From Aselliscus stoliczkanus (lineage: Eukaryota > Chordata > Mammalia > Chiroptera > Hipposideridae): a DNA stretch of 64,000 bases. The stretch lies in NCBI GenBank assembly GCA_033961575.1, contig CM066736.1, forward strand, positions 86,969,352 to 87,033,351, written 5' to 3'. The notes below the pieces were generated by a model. The model had not been told where the DNA came from. It did no database searches and was given only the letters and a program-made list of their open reading frames with translations. Both the position numbers and the translations under genes were made by a program. Of this stretch, positions 49,201 through 61,900 are shown piece after piece (the stretch's first letter is position 1; the number at the start of each line of letters is the position of its first letter).

Positions 49201-52200
49201 TTTTGTCATTCTTAGGTCATTTGTAAATATTAACCCTCTCTAAGTCTTTGACTTCTGTATCAAATCTTGTGGTATCTTAGACATTGGAATAATATGATAA
49301 TAGCTGAGATAATCTTACTGTTTAAATTTTTCTTAATAGCTATTCATATTTTTATGTATCTTATGTGTGCCATTTATAAAATGGAGACTCTTGAGTCTAG
49401 AGGTATATATGTATAGTATTTAAACATCTGCCCATTTCAAGCAGATTATAATTTCAGTTAATCATAATTCTATGGCTTCTCATTAGTTTGTGGCATGTAC
49501 TCTGGTTACTTTAATTTCAACTATAACCAGAAAACCTTTCTGTTTAAATTATATATTGGGTTGCCAGAGAAGTCATGACGCATTTTTGCAACAGATGGCA
49601 CTAGTTCATTTTTGGAAGTACTAGAGTCATTGGCATCTGTGTTATTGCTATGTCATTTGACAGCTGACAGATCTAGCTTCTTTCTAAAAAAAAAATTGAG
49701 CAATTTGGTTGAGTTTTGGAGGTTTTACAACAAGTTGAAGATGGAAGATTAAACTGCATTTTTGCCATATTTTACTGTTTTACTTCCGTAAAGGGAAGAA
49801 CTCGCATCAAGCTTGTGAAAAGTTGCGTAAAGTTTACAGTGATCATGCTCTATAAGAATGTCAGTGCCAACGATGGTTCACGAAATTCTGTGCTGGTGAT
49901 TTTGATCTCAGCGACGCTCCTCGGTCAGGGAGGCCCACCAAGGTTGATGATGACAAAATAAAGGCATTGATCGAGTCAAACCCACATTACATGACAGAGA
50001 GATTGCAGAAACATTGAACATTCATCATTCAAGTGTTCACGACCACCTGCAGAAGCTGGGATATGTAAGCAAGCTCGATATTTGGGTTCCGCATGAACTC
50101 AAAAGTTCATTTGATGGTGCATATAAATATCTGCGATATGCTCATTAAACATGAGCAAAATGATCCTTTTTTGAAGCGACTGATAACTAGTGATGAGAAG
50201 TGGATTGTTCAAAACAGTGTGGTGCACAAACGGTCTTGGTCGCAATGTGATGATTCACCTCAAACAACATCGAAAGCAGACATTCATCAGAATAAGGTTA
50301 TGCTCTCAGTGTGGTGGGATTTTAAAAGTGTCATGTTTTTTAGGCTCCTACCAAGGAACCAAACAATCAATTCGAATGTGTACTGTTGGCAGTTGGACAG
50401 TTTGAATGAATCCATCATCCAGAAACATCCCGAGCTCATTAATTGTAAAGGAGTTGTGTTCCATCTCGACAACGTGAGACCACTCACAAGTTTGATTGCC
50501 TGTCAAAAATTATTGGAGCTTGGATGGGATGTGCTGCCACACCCACCATATTCGCCTGACCTTGTGCCGTCAGACTTCCACTTGTTTCGCTCTCTTCAAA
50601 ACTCCTTGCGTGGTATAACGTTCAATTCAGATGAGGCTGTGAATCAGCACCTTGTTCAGGTTTTCACTGATAAGGACAGGTCCTTTTTTTTTTAAATTGG
50701 GGAATTGGGGGAGGGGAACAGCGATGGGGAATCTGGGAAGGGGAACAGACAAGTTGCTGTATTTTTTTTTTGTTCTTCAGTCTAGTTGCAGAGGACGTTA
50801 CTTCACTGGCCCATGTTGGTATCGTCATTGCCCTCTTCCTGGATGACGCAGATGGGTCACTGGTCTCTGGATGTCACTCACCGCAGCTATTGGCAGCTCA
50901 CGCTGGCTGCTGGCCGCTCACGCTGGCTGCCGGCCACTCACTGTAGCCTATGGCAGCCCACTGCAGCAGATACTGCAGCTTACACCATCGCCGGGGCTTG
51001 TGCAGTCCAGCTCCAGGTGGAATTGTTGTTAACTATAGAGGGCAGTGTCATTGGCCCTCATATGTGGGATCTGAACCGGGGACGCTGGCATCCAAAAACC
51101 AGCTCTTAACCAATGTGCCACTCAGCCGGCCCCAAGACAGGTCCTATAAATGAAGAATTATGAAGCTCACTGGAAGATGGCAAAAGGTTATCGAACAAAA
51201 CGGGCAATATATCATTGATTGATCTTTGTTCTTTATATAAATAAATGACCTTTGAAAAACATAGACAAAATACGTCATGACTTTTTCGACAACTCAATAT
51301 TAATGTTTTTATTTCTTTACAAGTACAAATATGCTCTCATATTTAATATGTTTCAGGTACCTTGGTTTATAATTCTGAATATTCATTATCAAGGTATGGA
51401 CTATAGATTTAGACCATTTAAGCAGGTATTACGGTACACCTTATTTCTTAATATTTGATTCTTTCTCCTAGAGAGAAAGTACTGGGAAAATCCATTTAAG
51501 TTTTATTCTTATTATAATTGCATTACTATTTGAAACTTGCTACTTTTTTTGTGAAGTACTGTTTTTAGCCCCAGGTATCCTTGAGATTTATGAAAATAAG
51601 TTAAAGTATGTGCTGATGAAATAGATAATCTTAAAATGTACGTAGATCTTGGTATATCCCCTGCCTCAGAAGCCTTATTTGGACTGAATTTTCATTCTCA
51701 TTCTTAACCAAGTCCACATTTAACACCTAAGACCTTTTTATGGTCAACTTTTACTGTAGATAAATGGAATGGTTTTCTGTGAGTTTAAAGAGTAGGCTTA
51801 TCTGGTAATTTTGAATTGCAGAGGTTTAGGTAGGTAGTTGGTAGACATGTTTTGATGGCATTTATCCAGTAGCTTCTATACTTTTAAAAAAAACTTAACA
51901 TAGACTAATTTAATTGATGTCATTTTTTGACTAGGTGGTTTATTTTGGATCTGTATGTAGCTCTCTAAGTTTATCAATTTGTTCAAAAAACATTCTTGAA
52001 TATGTTACAAAAATATTATGACAATTAGAAATAATGTAAATCACTCTCAATAGAGCTTGCCTCTTTAGGGGATGCAGTAAATGGCAGGTACTGTTTTATT
52101 ATACATACTAATGTTAACAAGCAGCACTGTGGCATTGAGAACCTTGTGATATATGCATAGTACTTATTGACTCCTCAGAAGGGCTTCATGTTAGGACTCT

Positions 52201-55200
52201 GATCCTGAGTAATTTTTTTTTTTTTTTAAAGATTTGTATTGGGGAATTGAGGGAGGGAAACAGTGTTGGGGAACTGGGGAAGAGAAACAGAAAAGTTGCT
52301 GTCCTTTTGATCTTCAGTCTAGTTGTGGATGACGTTGATTCACTGGCCCATGTTGGTATCATCATTGTGCTCTTCCCGGATGAGGCAGATCAGTTGACGG
52401 CCTCTAGACAGCCGCTCACAGCGGCTCTTGGCAGCTCACGCTGGCTACCAGTCACTCACTGTAGCCTATGGCAGCCCACTGCAGCAGGGGCTGCAGCCTA
52501 CACTGTAGCCAGGACTCACGCAGCCAAGCTCTAGGTGGAGCTGTTGTTCACCATCTTAGCTGTAGAGGGCAGTGTCACTGGTACTCATATGTAGGATCTG
52601 AACTGGGGCCGCTGGCATCCCAAGCCAGCACTCAACCACTGTGCCACTCGGCCGGACTCTGAGTAAGTTTTAATACTTCTTTTTTATAGAATCCCAAAAC
52701 AAAAGAACAAATTGAAAATCTATTACGGAATGGAATGAACAAGGAATTGCGAGATCGTCTTTGTTGCCGAATGACTTTTGGGACTGCAGGACTTCGCTCT
52801 GCTATGGGGGCAGGATTTTGCTATATTAATGACCTTACAGTAATACAATCAACACAGGTAAGTATTATAAGCATAATAAAAGTACACTATTATTCTTTTT
52901 TTTTTTGCCCTATAAACTAGGTAGAGCCTTTCTAAAAAACAAAAAGAAAACTTTGATCTTTAAGCTCTTGTAAGTAAAAAATGTAGAACAGATTCTGACC
53001 TTTGATTTGTCTTTAAAGTCATTTATGTATCCTAATTTATGTATCTTACCTTAGGTCACAAACTAACTTTCTGACTAAGAATTATTTTGGTTGCCACTGT
53101 CAACTTCTTGAGAGTGTTACATTGCATTTGAACCAGGAAATGGATATTGACATTTGCAATTAATACAAAGAAACAAATTTAGATTACCCATATTGGCATA
53201 TGGCCATTGATAAACGTTAACCAGAGTATTTGGAAAATGTAGTTGAAAATATTTCCTTTTAATATGGTTCTCCATATCCATTTGATAATTCTTTAAGACA
53301 GTGTATGATATGTTACAACTTATTTTATTTCTCCACATTTTTATTCAACTTAATCTGGAAACAAATTAACTTCTCTTTCCATTGAATCATCCTCACTGCT
53401 TCAAGAAACCATACTTTGCTTGAACGCCAAAATACATTTAGCATACACTAAAAATAGTTCTGGACAGAGAAATGTTCAGTAATCATAATTCTAATCGATA
53501 TTGCCAAACAGGAAATAATCTTTAGCCTTGTTGTGAGGAAATTTTCTAAGGCCAAGGGCTAAAGCAAGGGATGGGGAAGAAGAGATAACAAGATGACTGA
53601 ATAGGTAGGATATGTGCCACTTGCCCCCAACCCCGCATCCCTCCCCATCTCCTTTGTTCCTCATCCAGAGATGCTTCAGTTCATTTTTTTTTTTTTTTTT
53701 TGAGGGCAGTGTCACTGGCCCTCATAAGTGGGATCCGAACCCGGGCCGCTGTCTTCCCAAGCCAGCGCTTAACCGCCGTGCCACTCGGCCGGCCCAGTTC
53801 ATTTTTATATATTGGGTTTCCTCTTAAGCTTTCATTTTAAATGAAGATTTCTTGACTTACAAAAAAGGGTGGAGGAGGTGTTTGAAAATCAATTTCTATA
53901 GAAGAGCAGACTTTTATAGCAGTTGAAATTCTGTTGTATGAAGTGGAAAAGCCAGATGGAACCACTTTCGTAAGCCCTATCCCTTTTCAGAATCTAGGTA
54001 TAGGGAGATAAGATAAAATGGATTTTCATACAACAGGATAAGATGAGGTTCTGTGAGGTTTTAGAACAGTATCATCATTAGAAATAATTTTGAAAATTTG
54101 GGGACATACACACACGTAGCTTGGGAAGAATAATTATACTTGAAAGAGTCGTGGAAGAAGGGTCCAGAAGTCACTGGGGCCTCATTTGGTGCTGCCACAT
54201 AGTTACTTAATAGTGCCTGCCATATAGTAGGTCTTCAATAAATCAATATAACTTAATTTTAGTTGAATGAATGGCCTTGGGCAAGTCATTAAATGGGTCA
54301 TCAGTCTTATTCTGTCTGCTTTTTGAAGAGATGTTGAAAGACAGACAAAAATAGAAATGGTATCTGCATTTCTTTTTTTTTTTTTTCAGGGTTGTTACAA
54401 AAAGATTATTTGTGAAAGTTTTAAAGGACTGTAATAATATGAAGTATTATTTTTATAGATGAAAGTATTAGCAAATGATTCATAAGATAGTTAAATGGTT
54501 TTAGCTATTATTGTGATGTTTTCAATATTAAATATTTATTTCATTTTTTTTTCTCACTTTTGACTGAAAATTTTTTTAGTTTATGTGTTTTTCTATCTGT
54601 GAGCTTTTTAAAACAAAGGAATTACAAATGGGATCAGCCATCTTAAGAAATGTTCTAAACATTAAAAATGTTTGTGTCATAAATAGGTGAAGTCTTTTGG
54701 TCAGCTTTGTTCTTAGGATTTAGCAAGGCCTACAATGGTCAAAACTCTGTTCTCTAGAGTCTTAAGACAAGAAACAATTTATTTTGGCATTTCTAATAAT
54801 TTTCTTTAGCACACTGACTGTAGTGTCCCATCTTTTTTTTTTTTCCCTCATGTTTTATGCATGGTAATGGATTTGATAGTTACTTAATTGATATTTCCGT
54901 GGTTTTAAATGTGTCTGAAATTCCAGGAAATAAATGTTTTTCATCTCACCTTTGAGGATTGAACAGTATTGTTCCCACATTGGTAAACATGGGTGGAAAG
55001 GCGGAAGCCAGATCCCCCAGGAGCCCAGAATTTGCACACTACACATAAAAATAATGGATTTTAAGTCATAGAAAAATGCAGGCATTAGTCAGGAACTAAT
55101 GTTTTGTGTTTATCTGCTTCAGGGGATGTACAAATACCTCGAGAGCTGCTTCTCAGACTTCAAGCAGAGAGGCTTTGTCGTTGGGTATGATACCCGGGGC

Positions 55201-55921
55201 CAAGTAACTAGCAGCTGCAGCAGCCAGAGGTACCGCGTGCATTGTTGCAGAGATTAAGATGGATTGGAATAAAACCTGAATTTTTTCCCCCCAATCATAG
55301 GATTTCTGAAACAGGAAACTGTCAAATATAAATGCAATCACATGCTAATGTTTATTTTAGAGCTGAAATAGAAGCATTTCAAAGATAAGCTTGGTAGAAA
55401 GGAGTAGCATTTAAAAACATTTTGAGTTAGTATTTAGAATGGCATCATGGCTTCTGTTATGCCTTTAACATTTTGGCAAAGGCACTGGGTAGGAGTAATG
55501 ATATAGCTTGTATTTTCTCATTATAGTCCCATTTGATTAGTTTGAGGGTATTGTCACACATAGATAATCATGATATGCTGATACTTTTTTTCAGGGGGTA
55601 ATTATGCATATTGTGTTTATTAAAGTCTCTTATTTACTTTTTTACATTCTTTTTGTTTTTTGGGGTTTTATTTCTTAGTTAAATAGCTATCAAAAGATGA
55701 ATGAGAAAAAAAGAAGAAATTAAAATTTTAATTCTCTTCATTGTTAAGCTCTTTTAAAAAAAATCTTATTTATTTAACATTTTTAAGTTGGAGCATGAAG
55801 CTTAAATAACCAGTGATTATAAGAATTGGTTGTATCAGGCTACTGTATATTCAGAGTAATTGTAATATGAAACATTTATTTTGTGGGAGGTTTGTTTTTT
55901 AAAAGAATGGTAAAAGTAAGT

Positions 55922-55960
<39 letters not shown>

Positions 55961-58900
55961 AGGCTTGCTAAACTCACTGCTGCAGTCTTACTGGCCAAAG
56001 ATGTTCCTGTGTACCTCTTTTCAAGATACGTTCCTACACCTTTTGTAGTAAGTGTGTTGTATTATTGAGGTCAAGAGACCTATATTCTACCCTTGCATCT
56101 TCTCCCTTCTGATTGTATAATGTTGGATAAACCTCAGTGTAAAAGACGATGGGTTAGGTGATTTCTAAATTGACTTCAGCTCTAATATTTTATGATTATA
56201 TTCACCACTTATATCTCTAGAGTCTAGTGGAGTGCCTGGCATATAGAAGGTACTCATTAAATATTTGTTAAATGAGCAAAATACTAAGTAATGTTTATAG
56301 GACTGAGCTAAATGAGATTGGGGGAAAACCATTCAGTGTAACAGGTGGTTATTGGTAAACTCTAATTAGAAGTGAGCCCCACCCAGTGAACCTGGAGTTG
56401 ATTTTTGAGATTTTAGGCTATTTATATCCTAATGTCTGTTCCTGTTATTTAATCAAAGTTATTCTTGTGTCAACTGTATGAGTAATTAGAAAGCAAAATG
56501 GAATTATGATGTTGTTTTTTCAGCCATATGCAGTCCAGGAGCTCAAAGCAGTTGCAGGTGTAATGATTACCGCATCTCACAACCGCAAAGAAGACAATGG
56601 ATACAAGGTAAACCTTGGACTCCTGCTCTTTGCTTATTTTCATAGTCCTTATTCTATTTAAATAATATGTGCTGAGTATCTATTCTGCATTGAGGAGCAG
56701 GGCGAGACATTGGAGAGAAAGATAACACTATTGAGGCCGACCCTCAAAGAATGTGTATCCCTGATGGCCCTTATTAACTTCTCAACACGTACTATTACAA
56801 AAGTCTCTTCATTGGTCTCTGTACTTCTATCTTACTGCCCTTGATTCCCCTTTCCAATCCCCAGTCCATCCTCTCAACCATTTCAGAGTCATATTGTACC
56901 AAGATTTTCAGGAATGATGGGAGTTTGCAGGAAGAGAGCCAGAGGAGTAAGACCTTGACCTCACTCTCTCCTCCCTTCAACCTTCTGCCAGGCTCCCCAT
57001 TGGCCACAGGACATTTGATGTGTCAGCCGTTGTGGCAGAAAGCAGGGTGGAGAAGGGTGAAGAGGGCTCTGGAGGGGCAAACGGAAGATAACCAGCACAG
57101 TACTGAGCCAGTGTCTGGGGCTCCTAAGTGATGAGTCCATGATCTTATACTTGTTTTTCTTCTTGTGTGGGAGGTCTCCAGATATACTGAGTTCTAGTGG
57201 GGAAACTCAGATTTAATACTAATGTAAGATTTTGACTCTGTCCAGCTAAATGGATAATGTTGCCATTCACAGAGGCAGGGGAAAAGCATAATTAATTCAG
57301 TTTTGGACATAGTACGTTTGAGATATTTGTGTGTCAGCTGGGCAGCAACATCCTGTAGGCAGTTGGAGCTGTAGATCTTTGGTCAGGGAAGAAATCTGGG
57401 CTGATGTTATAGGTTTTGTGGTCACCATACTTGTACATATTAGAGCATTTGAGAGTGTTTGGAAGCCCTTTACTTTGATGAGCAGCCCAGAGACAGCATA
57501 TAATAGAAAAACAGATCCAAAAGGGATCCTTATGGAATATCAACTTTAAGGGACTGGAGAAAGAAGAAGTGCTGGAGATAGGAGAAAGAAAAGAAGAGAC
57601 TGGTGTCATAAAAACCAAAGGGATAAGAGAATTGCAGGGACGGAAGGTCAGTTGTCAAGAGAGCCAAGACCCAGATCTCTGAGCATCGGATTCCTATATC
57701 CAGCTGCCTACATGACATCCACTGGGATGTCTAGCAGACATCTCAAAATCAGTGTCTCTAGCACAGCCGTCTTGATTCCCCCACAGCCTGCCACGTGCAC
57801 ACACAAATGTGTTCCTCTCAGTCTTCCCCAGCCCTGTAAATTGATACTACCACCCACCTAAACAAAACCCAAAAACCATTCTTGATTATTCCTTTTCCTT
57901 CACCCCTAACATTTAATCCACTAACAGGTTCTACACACTCTACATCTAAAATATATGATGAATATGTTTACTTCTTCCATATCTTCTATCTTCACCATTC
58001 CAAAGCATGGTTGTCTTCTCTCTGAACTACACCATCCTAGTCTCCAAGCTGGTCTCTTCCTGGCTTCCATTGTTCTCTCCTGCGCAATCAATTCTCCACC
58101 AAGTGGCCAGATGATCTTTGAAAATATAAATAGGTCATGGTACTTTCCTGCTTAAAATTCTTCACGGTCTTCTCATTCTTCGATTAAAATCCAAGCTCCT
58201 TACCCTGGGGCTGGGGCTTACAGTACTTCGTCGCCTGCCTATCCCTTCAAGCTCATTTCAACTTTCATTCCTCTCCTGTGCCCACTACTTTCCAGTCATC
58301 TGCCTCTCCTTTCTCTTCCTCCAATTCCTCCAGTCTCCCAAGCCCTTCCCACCTCTGAGCTTTTGTGATTGTTTTTTCCTCTGTTTGGATTGCTCTTCCC
58401 AAAATCTTCCAGACTTGCTGATTTTCATCTTTCAGCAGCCTGCCCGGATGTTGCTTCCTTGACGAAACCTTCCCTGGCCACCTCATCTGAAGGGGCTTGT
58501 TTATTTCCTTCACAGAGCTTACCACTATCTCTATTTATTTGCTTTCTTTATGATGAATGATCTTCTTTGTTTATTGATATGTTTGTTTGACCCTCTGCAC
58601 CCATATTCCCCAACATAAGCTTATGTGTGGAGGGACTTAGTCTGTTTTGATATTCATTGCTGTGGAACATATTTGTCACATAGCAGACCCTTAGAGATTT
58701 CTTTTTCTTGAAATATAAGCACAAGGTATAAAAGTTAAACAGCCTAAAATGTTAAACAATAAAAAGTATCTTTCCTGACTGGCTGAGTGGTGCGTTGGTT
58801 AAGAGCTGGCTTGGGACACCAGCAGCCCGGTTTTGGATCCCACATATGAGGGCCAGTGACACTGCCCTCTACAGCTAAGATGGTGAACAACAGCTCCACC

Positions 58901-61900
58901 TGGAGCTGGGCTGCTGTGAGTCCCCGGGGACGGCATAGCTGCAGCCCCTGCTGCAGTGGGCTGCCATAGGCTACAGTGAGTGGCCGGCAGCCAGTGTGAG
59001 CAGCTGGCAGCCCTTGTGAGCTGCCAAGAGCCACTGTGAAAGGCCGTCCAGAGGCTAGCAACTGATCTGCCTCACCCGAGAAGAGCTCAATGATGATACC
59101 AACATGGGCCAGTGAAGCTACGTCTTCCACAACTAGACTGAAGAACAAAAAAGGACAGCAACTTGTCTGTTCCCCTTCCCCGGTTCCCCAACTCTGTTCC
59201 CCTCCCCCAGTTCCCCAATAAAATCTTCAAAAAAAAAAAGTATCTTTCCTATCCCTTTCCCCTAGTACCTCTTTCAAAAGCAAATACTGTTTCCGGTTTT
59301 AGTTTCCTTCTAGAGATAGTCTATGTATGTGTAATCATATACACATATATATTCAATATACGAGTATATTTACCACTCCCTCCTTTTCGTCCCCCCTATA
59401 AATGGTAGGAGACTATATACAATGTTCTGTACATTGCTTTTTTCATACAACAGTATGAAATAGTCTTGGAGATCATTCTCTCCATTGATCAATAGATAGA
59501 TATGTCTGCCTCATTCATCTTTAAACACCTATATATTTGAATCCTAATTTATTTAACCAGTTCTCTGTTAATGAACATTTCATTTGTTTCTGATCTCTGC
59601 TACTTATAAACTGTGCTGCAATGAATGTTCTTCTACATATCTTTGTTAATAAATGCCAATAGATTTATATAGTCAGTACAGAATAGTAGTTAAGAGTATG
59701 GGTAGGGTTTGAAACCTACCTCTGCTACTCAGAAGCTTTGTGACCTCAGGCAAGTTATTTAATTTCTCTGTGTATTTGTTTCCCCATCTACACACTGGGG
59801 ATAATAATAGAACCAAAACCAAAGGATGAGAGTGAGGGTTAAGGGAGATAAGGTATAGTAAATGCCTAGTATAGTGTCTGGCTCTGATACATGCTCAATA
59901 TATGTGAGCTCTTAGTTTTGTTCTTATCATCTACAGCTGCACTGTCCAATATGTTAGCCACTAGCCACCTATGGTTATTGAACACCTAAAATATAACTAG
60001 TCTGAATTGAGATGTGCTGTAAGTATAAAACATACACCAGATTTTGAAGACTTAGTACAAAAAAAGAATGTAAAATACCTCAATAATTTTATATTGATTA
60101 CACATTGAAATGATAATATTTTTGATATATAGGGTGTATAAAGTATATTACAATTAATTTCAGGCATTTCTTTTTATCTTTTTTTTTTTTTGAGGGCAGT
60201 GTCACTGGCCCTCATATGTGGGACCCAAACCGGGGCCACTGGCTTCCCAAGCCATCACTTAACCACTGCGCCACTTGGCCGGCCCTCTTTTTATCTTTTT
60301 GAATGTGACTACTAGAACATTTTAAATTATATAAATGGCTTGCATTTGTGGCTCACGTTATATTTCCATGGCACTGCTGATCTACAGGATAAATTTCTAG
60401 ACGTGAAACTCCTGAGTCAAAGGGAATATGAGAGAAAATTTGTCATTCTGTATTCAAGGTAGTTGTACCAATTGATACTCTCACCAGCATTATATGAGGG
60501 TGTTTATCCCTACCTTCCATTATTATATTATCAAATTTTTTGATCTTTGCCTATCAGATAGGTAGAAATGTTCAGGTTAATCTTCGCCTGTTTTATGAGT
60601 GAGGTTGAACATCTTTTCATGCAGGTATAGGATGTTTGTGTTCCCTTTCCTAAGAAGTCTGTTCAGGATTTTGCCCATTTTTCTCTTGGGTTGTTGCTCC
60701 TTTTCTTGTTGATTTGCTGCAACCCTTTATATGTAAAAAGTAGCTCTTGTTCATTTATTTCATAGATATTCCCCCTCATATTATCATTCACTTCTTTATA
60801 TTTTTCCATGCATGGTTTTATGGTATGTTTTTCCATTTTGAGTAAAATTTACTTTGGCATTTATGTTGATATCACCTTTCACTGAATGATATCAGGCCTA
60901 GCATCTCTGCAGTTTTTTGGCCTTTCCCTCAAGTGTAGTGGTCATATAATGTTTACTGTATCTCTAGGTATCATGTCCACATATAAGGCAAGAAAAAGTG
61001 GGCAGGGAGAAAGGCCAGGACTTTTTTCTCATGTTTTATAAATATATTCATGGTGAGCTTTCAGGGTCTATGGATAAAACTTTTTTGTGGCTTGGAATGT
61101 GGGAACATCCCTTCAAAGCAGTTTTTGGGTTTTTTTTTAAAGATTGTATTGGGGAATTGGGGGAGGGGAACAGCATTGGGGAACTGGGGAATGGGAACAG
61201 ACAAGTTGCTGTTCATTTGTTCTTCAGTCTAGTTGTGGAGGACATTGCTTCACTGGCCCATGTTGGTATCATCATTGCGTTCTTCCCGGATGAGGCAGAT
61301 CGGTCACCGGCCTCTGGATGGCCTTTCACAGCAGCTCTTGGCAGTTCACACTGGCTGCCAGCCACTCACGCTGGCTGCCAGCCACTCACTGTAGCCTATG
61401 GCAGCCCACTGCAGCAGGGGCTGCAGCTATGCCGTCCCCGGGAACTCACAGCAGCCCAGCTCCAGGTGGAGCTGTTGTTCACCATCTTAGCTGTAGAAGG
61501 CAGTGTCATTGGCCCTCATATGTGGGATCCCAATCCGGGCTGCTGGCGTCCCAAGCCAGCTCTTAACCAATGCGCCACTCGGCTGGCCCAAAGCAGTGTT
61601 TATTTATTTTCGGTTTTGTTTTAATTTCTGTGGGAACCTCAGGATTTTCACTGACTGGATATCAAATTCAGATTTGAATTTTTTTAAGTCACCAGAACCC
61701 AAGAAAAAAACAAACATGCATCCTCATCATCTTTATATAATAGTGGGCAGAACTTTTTTGATTCTATATTTCCACTGAGAGAGGGATCCCTGTCCCTGTT
61801 CCAGTTTCCTACCTTCTGCAGGGGCATCACAACTCAAGAATGAGATAAATGGACAGTTGCCAAGACCTAGGCAGCCGCAGCATCAGTCCACAACTTTATC

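Larger units (their letters stand above)
49556..51297 (+). mobile_element. Mariner transposon, full length but dead, with SINE inside
   Basis: Ends TTGGGTTGCCAGAGAAGTCA (left) and ...TTTTTCGACAACTCAA (right) are inverted repeats, flanked by TA at 49554-49555 and 51298-51299. Without the SINE insertion it is about 1.29 kb, the normal size of a mariner. It holds one transposase gene with stops and a frameshift. Confidence 0.95.

Noticed and set aside
50093..50695. Possible functional 200-codon transposase gene
   Set aside because: It lacks the N-terminal DNA-binding part in frame, has upstream stops and is cut by a SINE, so it is listed as a pseudogene.
60998..61624. Longest open frame of the window (208 codons, + strand)
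   Set aside because: Its peptide ([28 protein letters not shown] and so on) recurs in every antisense T+ SINE and is SINE translation.
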